A DNA stretch of 64,000 bases from Oligoflexus tunisiensis (GCF_001748245.1 NZ_BDFO01000001.1:977345-1041344), one strand, 5' to 3'; numbered from the stretch's first letter, positions 26,348-36,185 are shown. Program-made: numbers and translations. The notes: a model not told the origin generated them from the sequence alone.

Positions 26348-27955
26348 TCAGGGGTCGAGTTTGATGGTGGCTGCATCAAAGGAGAGGCCACCCACCGCCG
26401 CTGGCTTGCTGACTGTTGGCGCCGTGAAGGAAGGGCTGATGTTGCCCGAAGCGTCCACCGTCAGTAGATCGCGATCGGCGCCGGTTCCGCATCCGCCATG
26501 TCCCACCATGTACTTCAGCTTGCTCTCCGCTGCATTATGAACGAAGACCTTGCTGGAAGCATTGCGGGTCGCAGACTGAAACTGAACGAGCTGCTGGCTG
26601 TTGGCCTTATCAGGCCAGCTGCAGAAAATCAGCTTGGCCGCAGCCGGATCCTTGATCGCATTGTTTTCCCAGCTGCGACTGAAACCGAAGGTGGCCTTCA
26701 GAGATTCATTGGCATCTGATGCTGTCACCGAGTAGGTGAAGGAACGCCAGTATTCATCATTGATACTAGCGGACCAACCCACGATGCCCTGGCTCGTGCC
26801 ATCAGCATTTTGATTGATGATCGCCCGGATCAGGTTGTCGGCGACTCCGTTGCCATTGCCGTTACCGGAGGAAATCGCACCGATAGCGTTGTAATCGATG
26901 GCCCCTTCCGCGGTGATAAATTTCGCAGGATGGCGGGTGTCATCCGTGTGCCAGAAGGTCATCTTGTCCAGCATGATTTTGGAATCACCATCCGCGTCCA
27001 GCTCATAGGTGGCTGCAACCGCTGCATAGAGATCCGTCTCGTAGTTGGTGGCACCGTTCAGCTTGCCGAGTTCGTCGGCCTGCTGGTTGGTGAAAACGAT
27101 CGCATGGCCTTTTTCCGCGTTGCCGGCGTCACCGTCGGTATCCTGCTTGACGGCATGCGCATAGACGATGCGCTCCAGCCCGGCTGCATCCTTGAATTTA
27201 AGACCAATCGTGGTGCGGTACGTGGCCAGACTGTCTTCTGTGGTATGTTTGATATCGGCCGTGGTGAAGCTGGCTCCATCCGGCAGTTCCACATCCTTCA
27301 ACGCATCGAGATAGCTGGTGGTTGCGCCGGCTTCCGGCAGGTCCACATCCACGAATTTCGAGGCGCAGACCAACGAAGCAAAAGCCTGGCGACCCATTTC
27401 TACGATTTGAATGGCGCTGCCCACATAGTGATTCACGGTGGCGGACACACAGGCTTCTCCACCCGTGGCTGCGGCCTGCATGATGCCGCCGTCACCGTAG
27501 AGGATGGTGCCCGGATTGTTGGGAACGGTCACAGCATAGTTTGTGGGATTCGCTTGAATGGTCGAACGTTCGACTTTGGGCGAGAAGCAGGCCGGCTGCT
27601 CAAAAGTCGGGTATTGAAGCTTGAAGCAGTCAGCGATCGTTTCCGCTTCCGTTATCTCGGTGATGACCTTGGCGCGATCATCCTTTGATGGGACGGTGGT
27701 GATCGCCTCAATCTTGTCGTCCGTATCCTGCAGGCGCAGGCTGGTGCCGCTTTTCGGACTGACGCCAGTGTCCATGGAAATATTGGGGATGGCCAGGGCC
27801 AGCGTACCAGGGACTGGTGTATCAGTATCATCATCCGTGTCGGTGTCATCAGAGGTGGCAGGGGCATCGCTGGATGAACTGCTGCTGCCGCAGCCATGGC
27901 TCAGTCCAAGCCCCAAGGCAAGCAGCATGGCGAATCCATACGGTTTGGTCATCAT
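26348..27955 (-). CDS. Large secreted lipoprotein of unknown function
   Basis: The signal peptide ends at lipobox LGLSHGC, followed by a low-complexity Ser then Asp/Thr-rich linker (residues about 23-48), as in surface-tethered lipoproteins. The remaining roughly 480 residues are not recognised. They contain several Cys, a DTDGDAGN segment and GNGNGNGVADNL, which may bind calcium. ATG 27955 is chosen because GAGAGAAGGAAA lies just upstream. The upstream 155 bases to the next leftward gene end are AT-rich and would hold the promoter. Confidence 0.6.
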   Translation of the reverse strand: MMTKPYGFAMLLALGLGLSHGCGSSSSSSDAPATSDDTDTDDDTDTPVPGTLALAIPNISMDTGVSPKSGTSLRLQDTDDKIEAITTVPSKDDRAKVITEITEAETIADCFKLQYPTFEQPACFSPKVERSTIQANPTNYAVTVPNNPGTILYGDGGIMQAAATGGEACVSATVNHYVGSAIQIVEMGRQAFASLVCASKFVDVDLPEAGATTSYLDALKDVELPDGASFTTADIKHTTEDSLATYRTTIGLKFKDAAGLERIVYAHAVKQDTDGDAGNAEKGHAIVFTNQQADELGKLNGATNYETDLYAAVAATYELDADGDSKIMLDKMTFWHTDDTRHPAKFITAEGAIDYNAIGAISSGNGNGNGVADNLIRAIINQNADGTSQGIVGWSASINDEYWRSFTYSVTASDANESLKATFGFSRSWENNAIKDPAAAKLIFCSWPDKANSQQLVQFQSATRNASSKVFVHNAAESKLKYMVGHGGCGTGADRDLLTVDASGNISPSFTAPTVSKPAAVGGLSFDAATIKLDP

Positions 27956-28110
27956 GGTATTTCCTTCTCTCTCTTGAATTGAATATAGCCTTATCACGGC
28001 CGTATATCCCGCCTTCGGAGGAAGAGGTAATATGTTAAGACTATTTCATTAAGTGAATGAAATGAAATGAACAATTTCGATGCTTTTTAAGCGGAAAGTG
28101 GCAAAGGACT

Positions 28111-28740
28111 TTAGATCAAAGGCCGCAACCAATCAAAGAAACTACGCATGTTTTCAATGCTGCGCCGCACGCTATGCGGATCATCAAGGCCGTGATCCCC
28201 ATTGGGAACCATCCAAATGCGAAATCCATCCTCTCGCAAAGCGTCAACGCGATCGCGCGGGGCGCAGGAATCGGCTTCACCGATGACAAAGACCGTGGAC
28301 TCAGGGAATTTACGTAGACGCTGGAATTCCTCGTCCAGATGCAGCTGCGGGCTGAAGGAGATGATGAGGCTTTCCTGATTGAGTTTAAGGCCCATGAAAA
28401 GGGCCTCAGCCAGGATATTGTTCCCAAAGGAATAGGCTGCGATGGTCTGCTTCTGCTCGCGCGTTTGCTGGGCCCAGTCCGTACACAGGCGACTGACCGA
28501 GCGGCGCAGCACAGGTCTTTTACGGGGTTCGCTGACAAAGTCCGGTTTGTAGCCTATGCAGGTGGCCGCGTGTCCGACTTCCAGATGCAAGTTGGTAAGA
28601 TAGTAAAGCCAGGGTCGATCGTAACGGTAGCCGCCGCCGCTGAGAACGAGGAGCGCACCGCGTTCCTCTTTGCTGCTTAACGTTTCGGAATGGGGATCCA
28701 CACCATCATAGCGGCTGAAATCGAGCAGGATTTTTTTCAT
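28111..28740 (-). CDS. Alpha/beta-hydrolase-fold protein
   Basis: This 209-residue cytoplasmic protein has a compact alpha/beta-hydrolase pattern. LLVLSGGGYRYDRPWLYYL is the first strand and oxyanion turn. AAYSFGNNILAEAL carries the probable nucleophile Ser in a relaxed A-x-S-x-G elbow. VFVIGEADSCAP holds the acid position and NGDHGLDDPH the catalytic His. It resembles small dienelactone-hydrolase-like enzymes; the substrate is unknown. The start lies 16 bases downstream of the cNMP-binding protein stop, so the two form a leftward operon. Confidence 0.65.
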   Translation of the reverse strand: MKKILLDFSRYDGVDPHSETLSSKEERGALLVLSGGGYRYDRPWLYYLTNLHLEVGHAATCIGYKPDFVSEPRKRPVLRRSVSRLCTDWAQQTREQKQTIAAYSFGNNILAEALFMGLKLNQESLIISFSPQLHLDEEFQRLRKFPESTVFVIGEADSCAPRDRVDALREDGFRIWMVPNGDHGLDDPHSVRRSIENMRSFFDWLRPLI

Positions 28741-28756
28741 GGGCGTCGGCACGCGT

Positions 28757-29305
28757 TTAGTCCTTCGTCTTGCGCAGAGCATATTTCCAGAGCAGCTGCT
28801 GGGAGCTGATGTAGTCTGCGTTCAAAATTCGAAATTTCTCGCTCAGAACCGTGGCACAGTTGCGATAGAACTGCGCCTTGGTCTGATCGCCTTCCTTATC
28901 GAGGAAACTTTCAAAAAGCCCCGCCTCAAGAGTGAACAGATAGGACTGCGCATCAGCCGAGACGGTTGCCGAGCGCGGGGCCTGATCAAACAGGCTTAAT
29001 TCACCAAAGCTGTCGCCGGATTTTAAAGTGGCCAGACGGTGGGCGTCGCCGGTGAGGGTGTCACGCTTATAAACGGACAGCTGTCCACCGAGTATCAGAA
29101 AAAGGCCGCGTGAAGGTTCCCCTTCGATCACGGCATGAGCGGATTTTTTTACCACCTGGATACTGCCAAGGCTCCAGATGCGCCTTCTTTGCTCTTTGCT
29201 GAAGGTACGGAAAAGAAAGATCGCAAGCAGCTGCTCGGCGCCCCAATCGAGGTCCCGGTAGAGGTCGATTTGCGGTATCGAGAACGGTTTAGAGAGATCT
29301 TCCAT
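28757..29305 (-). CDS. Cyclic-nucleotide-binding-domain protein
   Basis: This 182-residue protein has one cNMP-binding beta-roll at residues about 50-145. VIEGEPSRGLFLILGGQLSVY matches the core strands, and GDSFGELSLFDQAPRSATV is the phosphate-binding cassette with the Glu and Arg contacts. There is no C-terminal HTH, so it is not a CRP-type transcription factor. A short helical tail follows. It is probably a sensory partner of the hydrolase in the same operon, which is an inference from adjacency. Confidence 0.8.
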   Translation of the reverse strand: MEDLSKPFSIPQIDLYRDLDWGAEQLLAIFLFRTFSKEQRRRIWSLGSIQVVKKSAHAVIEGEPSRGLFLILGGQLSVYKRDTLTGDAHRLATLKSGDSFGELSLFDQAPRSATVSADAQSYLFTLEAGLFESFLDKEGDQTKAQFYRNCATVLSEKFRILNADYISSQQLLWKYALRKTKD

Positions 29306-29451
29306 GTCTGCTTTGCTCCAGGTTCCAGTTTAGCAAATCCACGGAAGAAAAGAGACGGCACGGTTTTGCCTGGTGCCGCGATTTTGGTATTTCCTTGAAA
29401 TTCATCCACCATGTGGCAAGATTCTCTCCTATTTCCTGGAGGGACGAGATC

Positions 29452-31605
29452 ATGTCACAGAGCGTTAAACGGGTCTGCAATCTGTGCGAGGCCATGTGCG
29501 GCCTGACGATTGAAATGAACGGTGATCAGGCGATGACCATACGCGGCAACAAGGATGATGTTTTCAGTCAGGGTGCGTTTTGCCCCAAATCCCAGGGACT
29601 CAGGGACCTTTGGCAGGATCCGGATCGCCTGCGCGGACCCCTCAAAAAGGTGAATGGCCAATTTCAACCGATCGCCTGGGAAAAGGCCTTCCAGGAGATC
29701 GCGGATAAGATCAATCAGCTGCAGAAGGACCACGGACGTGCCGCAATCGCCACCTATGCCGGCAATCCCAATACTCACAATTTCGGCAATCTGATCCTGC
29801 TGCCCCTGTTTCTGCGGGGCATCCGCTCGCCCAACAAATTTTCAGCGACCTCGGTGGATCAGCTGCCGCATATGCTTGTGAGTTATCTGATGTTCGGCCA
29901 TCAGCTTTTGCTGCCGATCGCGGATGTGGATCACACGCGCTACATGCTGATGTTTGGCGCCAACCCTGCTGTTTCCAACGGCAGCCTTCTGTCCTCCGCG
30001 GGGCTGGCGACGCGGCTGAAGGCCATTCAGCATCGTGGCGGCAAGGTGGTGCTCTTTGATCCGCGTTATACGGAAACGGCCTCGCTGGTGACCGAACATT
30101 ATTTTATCAAACCCGGCACGGACGCCTTTTTATTGGCGGGTCTTGTGAAGCTGATCTTTGATCGCAAATTGGTTAAGCCCGGCCGCCTCAGTTCCATGCT
30201 CAAGGGTCTTGTTCAGCTGGAACCTCTTTTCACGGATATCGACCTCGATCAGGTGAGCGCCGTCACGGGGGTGAAACGCGAGGTGATCGAGCAGGTGGCG
30301 ACCGATCTGGAGACCCATGAACCGGCTCTTTGTTACGGGCGCATGGGCGTGTCCACCCAGGCTTATGGTGCGGTCTGTCAATGGTTGATCAACCTCATCA
30401 ATATCCTCAGAGGTAATTTCGATCGGACCGGTGGGGTTCTCTTTACGAAGCCGGCCTTTGATGTCGTGGATCTGGCCAACCGCATGGGAAGTCGCGGCAG
30501 TTTCCGCCGTCGGAAAAGCCGCGTGCATCAGTTGCCGGAATTCGGCGGGGAGATGCCGGTGTCCACGCTCGCGGATGAAATTCTCACGCCCGGCGAAGGA
30601 CAAATCAAAGCGCTCATCACCATAGCCGGCAACCCCGTGCTGACCACCCCCAACGGCCGTAAACTGGAAAAAGCCCTGGAGCAGCTCGAACTGCAGGTGG
30701 CGATCGATTTTTATCAGAATGAGACGAGTTCGCGGGCGGACTATATCCTGCCGCCGACGACCTCGCTCGAGCACAGCCACTACGATTTGATTTTCAATGC
30801 CCTGGCCTCGCGCAATATCGTGCGTTATTCCCCGTCTGTGGTACCGGCTCCCAAGGACAGTTATGAAGACTGGGAGATCATGCTCGAACTGTGGGCACGG
30901 ATCGGCTACAAGGACAGCCTGATCGATCGCTCCAAAAAACTGCTGGTGAAAAAATCCATGCAGGCCCTCGGCATGGAGCGTCTTGTGGATCTTGGCCTGC
31001 GCCTCGGGCCCTACCGCAAGACGGGCCTGACGCTGCATAAGCTGAAAAAGATGCCGGATGGGATCGACCTTGGACCCTTGAAACCGAGTCTTCCGGAACG
31101 GCTCTATACCAAGGATAAACGCATCGACCTTTGCCCTCAGCCCTTGCTCGAAGCCTGGCAGATCTTCCGCTCGGACCCCGCCTGGAAGCAGCCGCAAGGC
31201 ATGGACTCAGGCGAGTTCCTTCTGATCGGCCGCCGCAATCTGAAGAGCAACAATTCCTGGATGCATAACCTGCCGAGTCTCGCGCGCAGCAAAAATCAGT
31301 GCTATCTGATCATGAACAAGCAGGATGCCGCCAGCTGCCGAATCGAGGATGGCAGCCAGGTTCAGGTCTCCAGCCCGGTGGGCACCATCGCATTGCCCGT
31401 GATGCTGAGCGAACGCATCATGCCTGGTGTTGTGAGCATACCTCATGGCTGGGGCCATAACCGGGGCCCATCCCGCTTGACTTTGGCGAGCCAGTCCCCG
31501 GGCGTGAGCCTGAACGATATCATGGACGATCGCCAGGTGGATCGCTTTTCCGGCAACGCGATTTTGAATGGACAGCGGGTTCGCGTGTCCGCCCTGTCGC
31601 AATAA
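29452..31605 (+). CDS. Molybdopterin-dependent oxidoreductase (MopB family)
   Basis: The 717-residue enzyme belongs to the DMSO-reductase superfamily and binds bis-MGD molybdenum with an N-terminal [4Fe-4S] cluster. The cluster ligands are CNLCEAMC and, after 28 residues, the Cys of GAFCPKSQ. The molybdopterin-binding halves follow (ATYAGNPNTHN; LMFGANPAVSNGSLL; ALITIAGNPVLT). The C-terminal dinucleotide-binding domain is at about residues 600-717 (SIPHGWGHNRG). No Tat signal is visible, so it is probably cytoplasmic. The substrate is not deducible. ATG 29452 follows CTGGAGGGACGA. Confidence 0.9.
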   Translation: MSQSVKRVCNLCEAMCGLTIEMNGDQAMTIRGNKDDVFSQGAFCPKSQGLRDLWQDPDRLRGPLKKVNGQFQPIAWEKAFQEIADKINQLQKDHGRAAIATYAGNPNTHNFGNLILLPLFLRGIRSPNKFSATSVDQLPHMLVSYLMFGHQLLLPIADVDHTRYMLMFGANPAVSNGSLLSSAGLATRLKAIQHRGGKVVLFDPRYTETASLVTEHYFIKPGTDAFLLAGLVKLIFDRKLVKPGRLSSMLKGLVQLEPLFTDIDLDQVSAVTGVKREVIEQVATDLETHEPALCYGRMGVSTQAYGAVCQWLINLINILRGNFDRTGGVLFTKPAFDVVDLANRMGSRGSFRRRKSRVHQLPEFGGEMPVSTLADEILTPGEGQIKALITIAGNPVLTTPNGRKLEKALEQLELQVAIDFYQNETSSRADYILPPTTSLEHSHYDLIFNALASRNIVRYSPSVVPAPKDSYEDWEIMLELWARIGYKDSLIDRSKKLLVKKSMQALGMERLVDLGLRLGPYRKTGLTLHKLKKMPDGIDLGPLKPSLPERLYTKDKRIDLCPQPLLEAWQIFRSDPAWKQPQGMDSGEFLLIGRRNLKSNNSWMHNLPSLARSKNQCYLIMNKQDAASCRIEDGSQVQVSSPVGTIALPVMLSERIMPGVVSIPHGWGHNRGPSRLTLASQSPGVSLNDIMDDRQVDRFSGNAILNGQRVRVSALSQ

Positions 31606-31697
31606 ACGATCAGTTTTTGCAGGAAAAGACTCGATTTCGTCCAGAAACCACTTTATGATGAGGAAATGTATCCAAAAAAAATTCGCGAGGTGAAGCC

Positions 31698-32609
31698 ATG
31701 CCCATGGTCACAATGCGGGACGGGACTGCCGTTTTTGTTCGCGTTCTCGGTCGTGGTCAGCCCGTTCTCATGCTCCACGGCTTTGCGTTGGATAGTCGGC
31801 ACTGGCTGCCTCTCATTGCTCCTTACCTCAATTCGTATCGTTTCATCATGCCCGATTTTCGCGGGCATGGACGCTCCGGGACCGGTGATTTGCATCGCTC
31901 CCGGGTTCTCGATACGCTCTGTGATGATGTCGATGATATCCTCGATTTTCTGAAGATCGAAAAGGTTCTGCTCTGTGCCTATTCCATGGGCGCAATGGTG
32001 GGCCTGGAATACGCTCTCCGGCGTCAGCAGGAACGGGTCGAACGTTACCTCCATATGGAATTGAGCCCATGCTTTCATCATGCCGAGGATTGGGCTCATG
32101 GATTCAATCCTCAGCTTGTGGAACAGGCCCGGGTTCTGGTTGACCTCTGGGAGCAAAAATCCGCCGCGGCCGGGGCCTCCTATCGCACCCTGATTCAGGA
32201 GATGGTACGCCAGGCCTTCCCGCAGCGGTGGGTCATGCAGATGGTGGATGTGCTCCCGGTGCGGCTGCTCGATCCGATCCTGCCTGACCCCGCCTTTACC
32301 CATGAAATCTTCAGCTTTCTGCTCGAATCCAATTTTGATGTGCGTTCACGTGTTCCCCATTTTCAAATTCCCGGTCTGATCATGAGTGGGCGTCAGTCCA
32401 GGTATTTTCCTTGGGAAGGTTCGGACTGGCTGCATCAAAACTGGGAAAAGAGCGAACATCTGATCTTCGATCACAGCGGTCACGGGCTCATGTATTCCGA
32501 ACCGATTAAATTCCGCAAAGCCTTCCAATGCTTCCTGACCGGCGCGCTCGATCGCGTGCGTGAGATACGGACCAGTCGCAACTGGCTGCGTCTCCGGACT
32601 GCTGGATAA
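31698..32609 (+). CDS. Alpha/beta hydrolase
   Basis: This 303-residue classical alpha/beta hydrolase has the oxyanion motif LMLHGFALDSRHW (about residue 29). DFRGHGRSG follows (about 52) and the nucleophile elbow is AYSMGAMVG (about 95-103, Ser with an Ala-for-Gly start). GRQSRYFP lies near the acid position and FDHSGHGLM holds the catalytic His (about 266). It could be an esterase, lipase-like or epoxide-hydrolase-like enzyme. It sits just ahead of the lipid-oxidation block, with a separate promoter between it and the aldehyde dehydrogenase. Confidence 0.8.
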   Translation: MPMVTMRDGTAVFVRVLGRGQPVLMLHGFALDSRHWLPLIAPYLNSYRFIMPDFRGHGRSGTGDLHRSRVLDTLCDDVDDILDFLKIEKVLLCAYSMGAMVGLEYALRRQQERVERYLHMELSPCFHHAEDWAHGFNPQLVEQARVLVDLWEQKSAAAGASYRTLIQEMVRQAFPQRWVMQMVDVLPVRLLDPILPDPAFTHEIFSFLLESNFDVRSRVPHFQIPGLIMSGRQSRYFPWEGSDWLHQNWEKSEHLIFDHSGHGLMYSEPIKFRKAFQCFLTGALDRVREIRTSRNWLRLRTAG

Positions 32610-32732
32610 TCTCCCTCATACCATCCGATAGGGGCAACGCCATGCGGCGTCTGACCCCCGGCGTAACCCCGCGATTTGCGGCAGACGGCGGCTCGCCCGG
32701 GCCATGGCCCCTGACGCATGACGGAATATATC

Positions 32733-32760
32733 TTGCCACGCAAGTCCATGGTGCTATAGT
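32733..32760 (+). promoter_or_regulatory. Sigma-70-type promoter for the aldehyde dehydrogenase operon
   Basis: TTGCCA (32733-32738) is followed after 16 bases by an extended -10, TGCTATAGT, whose TATAGT is 32755-32760. The start codon at 32822 lies about 55 bases beyond the predicted transcription start. Confidence 0.6.
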
Positions 32761-32821
32761 TAGCGCAATTTTCAACAATCGGTCTTCCTGTCTTAAGCAG
32801 AGCCAAGAAGGAGTCACAGCC

Positions 32822-34273
32822 ATGTTTGACGTCCCAACCAAAACGCTCGAAACTGCGCCTGTATCCGCGATTCCCACCCTGCCTCAAAGCATCGTGGAAA
32901 CCCAGGAACTCCTCGGGATCATGCGACGTCAGGATCAATTTTTTGCCAGTGGCATGACCCTGAGTGAAGAGTTTCGTCGCGCTCAGCTGGTGAAACTGCG
33001 GAAGGCTCTGGAAAAACATGAAGGTCACTTGATTCGGGCCTTTGCCCAGGACCTGAGAAAGTCAGCGTCCGAAGCCTATTTTGCGGAAATTGGTGTGACA
33101 CTGGCGGAGATTCGCCACGCCCTTCAGCATCTGCGCAGCTGGATGAAACCGGAGCGCTGTGCAACGCCGATGGCGCTGGCCCCGGCCCGTTCGGAAATTC
33201 GGCGGGAACCGCTTGGCCGCTGTCTGATTTTGAGCCCCTGGAATTATCCGCTGCTGCTCAATATCACGCCACTGATCGCCGCGCTCACAGCGGGAAATAC
33301 CGTGGTGATGAAACCCTCGGAGCTGGCTCCGACGATGGCGACGGCCATTCGCGAAATGCTGGCGGATACCTTCCCCGCTGAACTTGTGACCGTGCTCGAA
33401 GGCGGTGTGGAGCTGAGTCGCATGCTCCTCGATCAGCGCTGGGACCTTATCTGTTTTACCGGCGGAACCGAAATCGGCCGTTCGGTGGCCCAGGCTGCGG
33501 CCAAACATCTGACGCCTTGCATTCTGGAACTGGGTGGCAAGAGCCCCTGCCTTGTCAGTCGCCACGCGGATCTTACGGTCGCGGCTCGACGCATCGTCTG
33601 GGGAAAGTTTTTGAATGCCGGTCAAACCTGTCTGGCTCCGGATTATATCCTGGCTGATGAAAGCATTCATGAGGATCTGGTCACCGCTCTGCGTGCGGAG
33701 ATTCGTCTGCGCTTTGGCGCCGATCCCTTGAAGCATGAGCAACTGCCCCGCATCATCAATCAGCGGCATTTTCTGCGTCTGCAGAAGATGATCAGTCCTG
33801 GCAGCGTACTCCTCGGTGGTCGCAGTGATGCGGAGAATCTGTTGATTGAACCCACGCTGGTGAGCGCGACAGACCGCTCCGTACCCGCCATGCGAGAGGA
33901 GATATTTGGCCCCATCCTGCCTATTATCAAGGTCAAGGATATGCAGGAAGCCAAGGCCTTTGTGAAGGCTGGCGAAAAACCACTCGCCCTGTATGTCTTC
34001 AGTTCGGATCGCCGTGAGCAGGACGATCTTTTCCATACTCTCTCGTTCGGTGGCGGCTGCATCAATGATGTGCTGGTCCATGCGGGCAATCCAGGTCTGC
34101 CTTTCGGGGGCGTGGGCGAGAGCGGCATGGGCGCCTATCACGGTCGTCATGGTTTTGAAGCCTTCTCCCATCGCAAGGCGGTGGTGCGTAACAACACCTT
34201 CATCGACCTGCCTCTGCGTTATGGGCCCTGGGGCCGATTCAAGGACAAGGCCTTCCGATTGTTCCTGAACTGA
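32822..34273 (+). CDS. Aldehyde dehydrogenase (ALDH3/coniferyl-aldehyde-type)
   Basis: The NAD(P)-dependent enzyme oxidises aldehydes to acids. At 484 residues it fits class-3 ALDHs. ILSPWNYPLLLNITP (about residue 140) and NTVVMKPSELAPTM (about 165) are nucleotide-site motifs. ELGGKSPC (about 240) carries the general-base Glu and NAGQTCLAPDY (about 272) the catalytic Cys. EEIFGPILPI and LPFGGVGESGMGAYHG end the fold. ATG 32822 follows AAGGAGTCAC; a longer frame from 32642 has no ribosome site. Its place before MpaB and the beta-oxidation genes suggests fatty-aldehyde oxidation. Confidence 0.9.
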   Translation: MFDVPTKTLETAPVSAIPTLPQSIVETQELLGIMRRQDQFFASGMTLSEEFRRAQLVKLRKALEKHEGHLIRAFAQDLRKSASEAYFAEIGVTLAEIRHALQHLRSWMKPERCATPMALAPARSEIRREPLGRCLILSPWNYPLLLNITPLIAALTAGNTVVMKPSELAPTMATAIREMLADTFPAELVTVLEGGVELSRMLLDQRWDLICFTGGTEIGRSVAQAAAKHLTPCILELGGKSPCLVSRHADLTVAARRIVWGKFLNAGQTCLAPDYILADESIHEDLVTALRAEIRLRFGADPLKHEQLPRIINQRHFLRLQKMISPGSVLLGGRSDAENLLIEPTLVSATDRSVPAMREEIFGPILPIIKVKDMQEAKAFVKAGEKPLALYVFSSDRREQDDLFHTLSFGGGCINDVLVHAGNPGLPFGGVGESGMGAYHGRHGFEAFSHRKAVVRNNTFIDLPLRYGPWGRFKDKAFRLFLN

Positions 34274-34286
34274 TGGGGAGGCGTTC

Positions 34287-35102
34287 ATGAGGGAACCCGC
34301 CTATTTCAAGCTGGATCCCGCCAAGGATTATGAAGCCATCATCCGGTGCATGGCCGTGGAGACCTGGACCTTCGATGTTCTGCGGGGAACGGAAATCGCT
34401 CTTCTGAAAACCTTTGCGATTCCTGAAATTGCCAAAATCCTGGTGGAATCGGGCGAATTTCTGAATCGCCCGCAGAAACGCTATGATGATACCGATCTTT
34501 TGATTTCCCTTTTCGTCGAGAACGGCCCCAGCAGTGTTGCCGGCCGCCAGGCCATTCGCCGTATCAATCGCATGCATGCGCGGTATCCCATCACCAACGA
34601 GCAGATGCTTTATGTCCTGAGCACCTTTGTGGTGGATCCGATGCTGTGGATTGAAAACTATGGCCATCGGCCCTTGAATGCGCTGGAAAAGGAGGCCTCC
34701 TTTCAGTTCTGGATCCACGTGGGCCGCCTGATGGCAATCAAGGATCTTTTCCCGAACCTTGAAACCATGGTCGCCTTTCACGAGGATTATGAGCGTGAAC
34801 ACATGGTTTATTCGGAATACAATGCCCAGCTCTATCACCTGGTTCTGCCCACCATGGCCCGGATGATGCCTGCGGGACTTGGCAGGCTGGTCACCGAACT
34901 GCTGCCCTCGCTCATGCCACCGAGGATGTGCGCGGCGTTTGGTGTGAAGTCACCTGGCCCATTGATCCGGACCGCTGTGCAGGCGATTCTAAGGGCCCGG
35001 GCGCAGGCGGCGCGCTTTCTTCCGCAAAAGCCGGTGTATCGCACCCGGATGAAGCGGACGACATACCCCAACGGATTCACCCAGGAAGAACTCGGTGTTT
35101 AA
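34287..35102 (+). CDS. MpaB-like (DUF2236) haem oxygenase family protein
   Basis: The 271-residue protein matches the MpaB/latex-clearing-protein (DUF2236) family. The family signature appears as RRINRMHARYPITNEQMLYVLSTFVVDPMLW (residues about 91-121; read as two adjoining motifs, IRRINRMHARYP and EQMLYVLSTFVVDP). EDYEREHMVYSEYN (about 167-180) holds a candidate haem-ligand His. Known members cleave C=C bonds in rubber or prenyl chains using haem b. It lies 13 bases after the aldehyde dehydrogenase and just before an AraC regulator, so oxidative cleavage yielding aldehydes for the neighbour is plausible but inferred. Confidence 0.75.
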   Translation: MREPAYFKLDPAKDYEAIIRCMAVETWTFDVLRGTEIALLKTFAIPEIAKILVESGEFLNRPQKRYDDTDLLISLFVENGPSSVAGRQAIRRINRMHARYPITNEQMLYVLSTFVVDPMLWIENYGHRPLNALEKEASFQFWIHVGRLMAIKDLFPNLETMVAFHEDYEREHMVYSEYNAQLYHLVLPTMARMMPAGLGRLVTELLPSLMPPRMCAAFGVKSPGPLIRTAVQAILRARAQAARFLPQKPVYRTRMKRTTYPNGFTQEELGV

Positions 35103-35112
35103 GGAAAGGACG

Positions 35113-36135
35113 ATGCGGCGTCAGGATTGGGTTGCCATTCGCTATGTAAAATCCCTGCTGGCCACGGAATTCGGTCAGGAGCATCGCTCCTCTTTGCTGA
35201 CCCGCGCCCAGATCGATGAGGAGCTGCTGAATGATCCCACGGCCGTGGTCACGACCGCGCAGTATTCGCGACTCATCCGCCTTCTGATGATGGCCACGCG
35301 GGATGAAAGCTTTGGTTTCACGGCCCACGGATTGAAACCTGGTACCTTTGCCATGATGTGCCATACCATCATTCACAGCGAGCAGCTGGAGCACGCGATC
35401 AAGACCTGCACGCGCTTTTATCGGCTGGTGACGGAAGATTTCAGCCTGCATTTGAAGAGGCACCAGAACACGGCCGTGATTGAACTCCATGTGCATGAAC
35501 CCCTGGCCGGGCCGCCGGGTTTTTTTACCGAAGCCATCTTTGCGATGCTGATGCGGCTTTTTTCATGGCTGATCGATAAACCGATCGTGCCGTCGCGGGT
35601 GGACTTCGCCTTTGGTCCTGAGGACAGCGGCCATTCCTTTGAAGGCAAGATTCCCGGCGAAGTCTGCTATCGGCAGACCTGCTCGCGCCTCTATTTTTCC
35701 TCGCACCTTCTGCGTGAGGACATCAAGCACGACCCTATCGAACTGCGCGAGCTTCTGGAAAAGGAAACGCATCGCTTCCTCACGGATTTTCGGAAGGAGG
35801 ACAGCTACAGCGCCCGCATTCGGCACTCCCTGATGCACGATGAGGACGTGATGAACAAAAGCCTGGAAGCCTTCGCCCGCGATTTCGGGATCAGTCCCTC
35901 GTCCCTGCGGCGCAAGCTGCGTGAGGAAGGACAGAATTTCCATGATCTGCGGGAATCGATCCGCAAGCAGCGTTCCCTTTATTTCCTGAATCAAACCCAC
36001 AAAAGCATCGACGCCATTGCCGCCGCCACCGGCTATTCGGAATCCTCGACCTTCCACCGGGCCTTTAAAAAGTGGACCGGTTTGACCCCACAGGCCTACC
36101 GTCAGAAGCCCCAAAGCCGCCATGACATGGGTTAA
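35113..36135 (+). CDS. AraC-family regulator (arabinose-binding-like N-domain)
   Basis: Residues about 20-205 form the ligand domain seen in OruR/ArgR-like AraC proteins (GLKPGTFAMMCHTIIHSE). Residues about 255-340 are a double helix-turn-helix (DFGISPSSLRRKLREEGQNF; IAAATGYSESSTFHRAFKKW; GLTPQAYR). The start follows AAGGAAAGGACG. It is the last gene of the aldehyde dehydrogenase-MpaB transcript and directly precedes the beta-oxidation operon, so it is the best candidate regulator of both. Confidence 0.88.
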   Translation: MRRQDWVAIRYVKSLLATEFGQEHRSSLLTRAQIDEELLNDPTAVVTTAQYSRLIRLLMMATRDESFGFTAHGLKPGTFAMMCHTIIHSEQLEHAIKTCTRFYRLVTEDFSLHLKRHQNTAVIELHVHEPLAGPPGFFTEAIFAMLMRLFSWLIDKPIVPSRVDFAFGPEDSGHSFEGKIPGEVCYRQTCSRLYFSSHLLREDIKHDPIELRELLEKETHRFLTDFRKEDSYSARIRHSLMHDEDVMNKSLEAFARDFGISPSSLRRKLREEGQNFHDLRESIRKQRSLYFLNQTHKSIDAIAAATGYSESSTFHRAFKKWTGLTPQAYRQKPQSRHDMG

Positions 36136-36185
36136 AGCGCTCTTGACTTGAACACTTCTGCCAATGAAGGTGATCACTCGTGCCA

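Noticed and set aside
32642-32821. N-terminal extension of the aldehyde dehydrogenase
   Set aside because: It crosses the predicted promoter and lacks a ribosome site, while ATG 32822 has a good one and gives normal family length.
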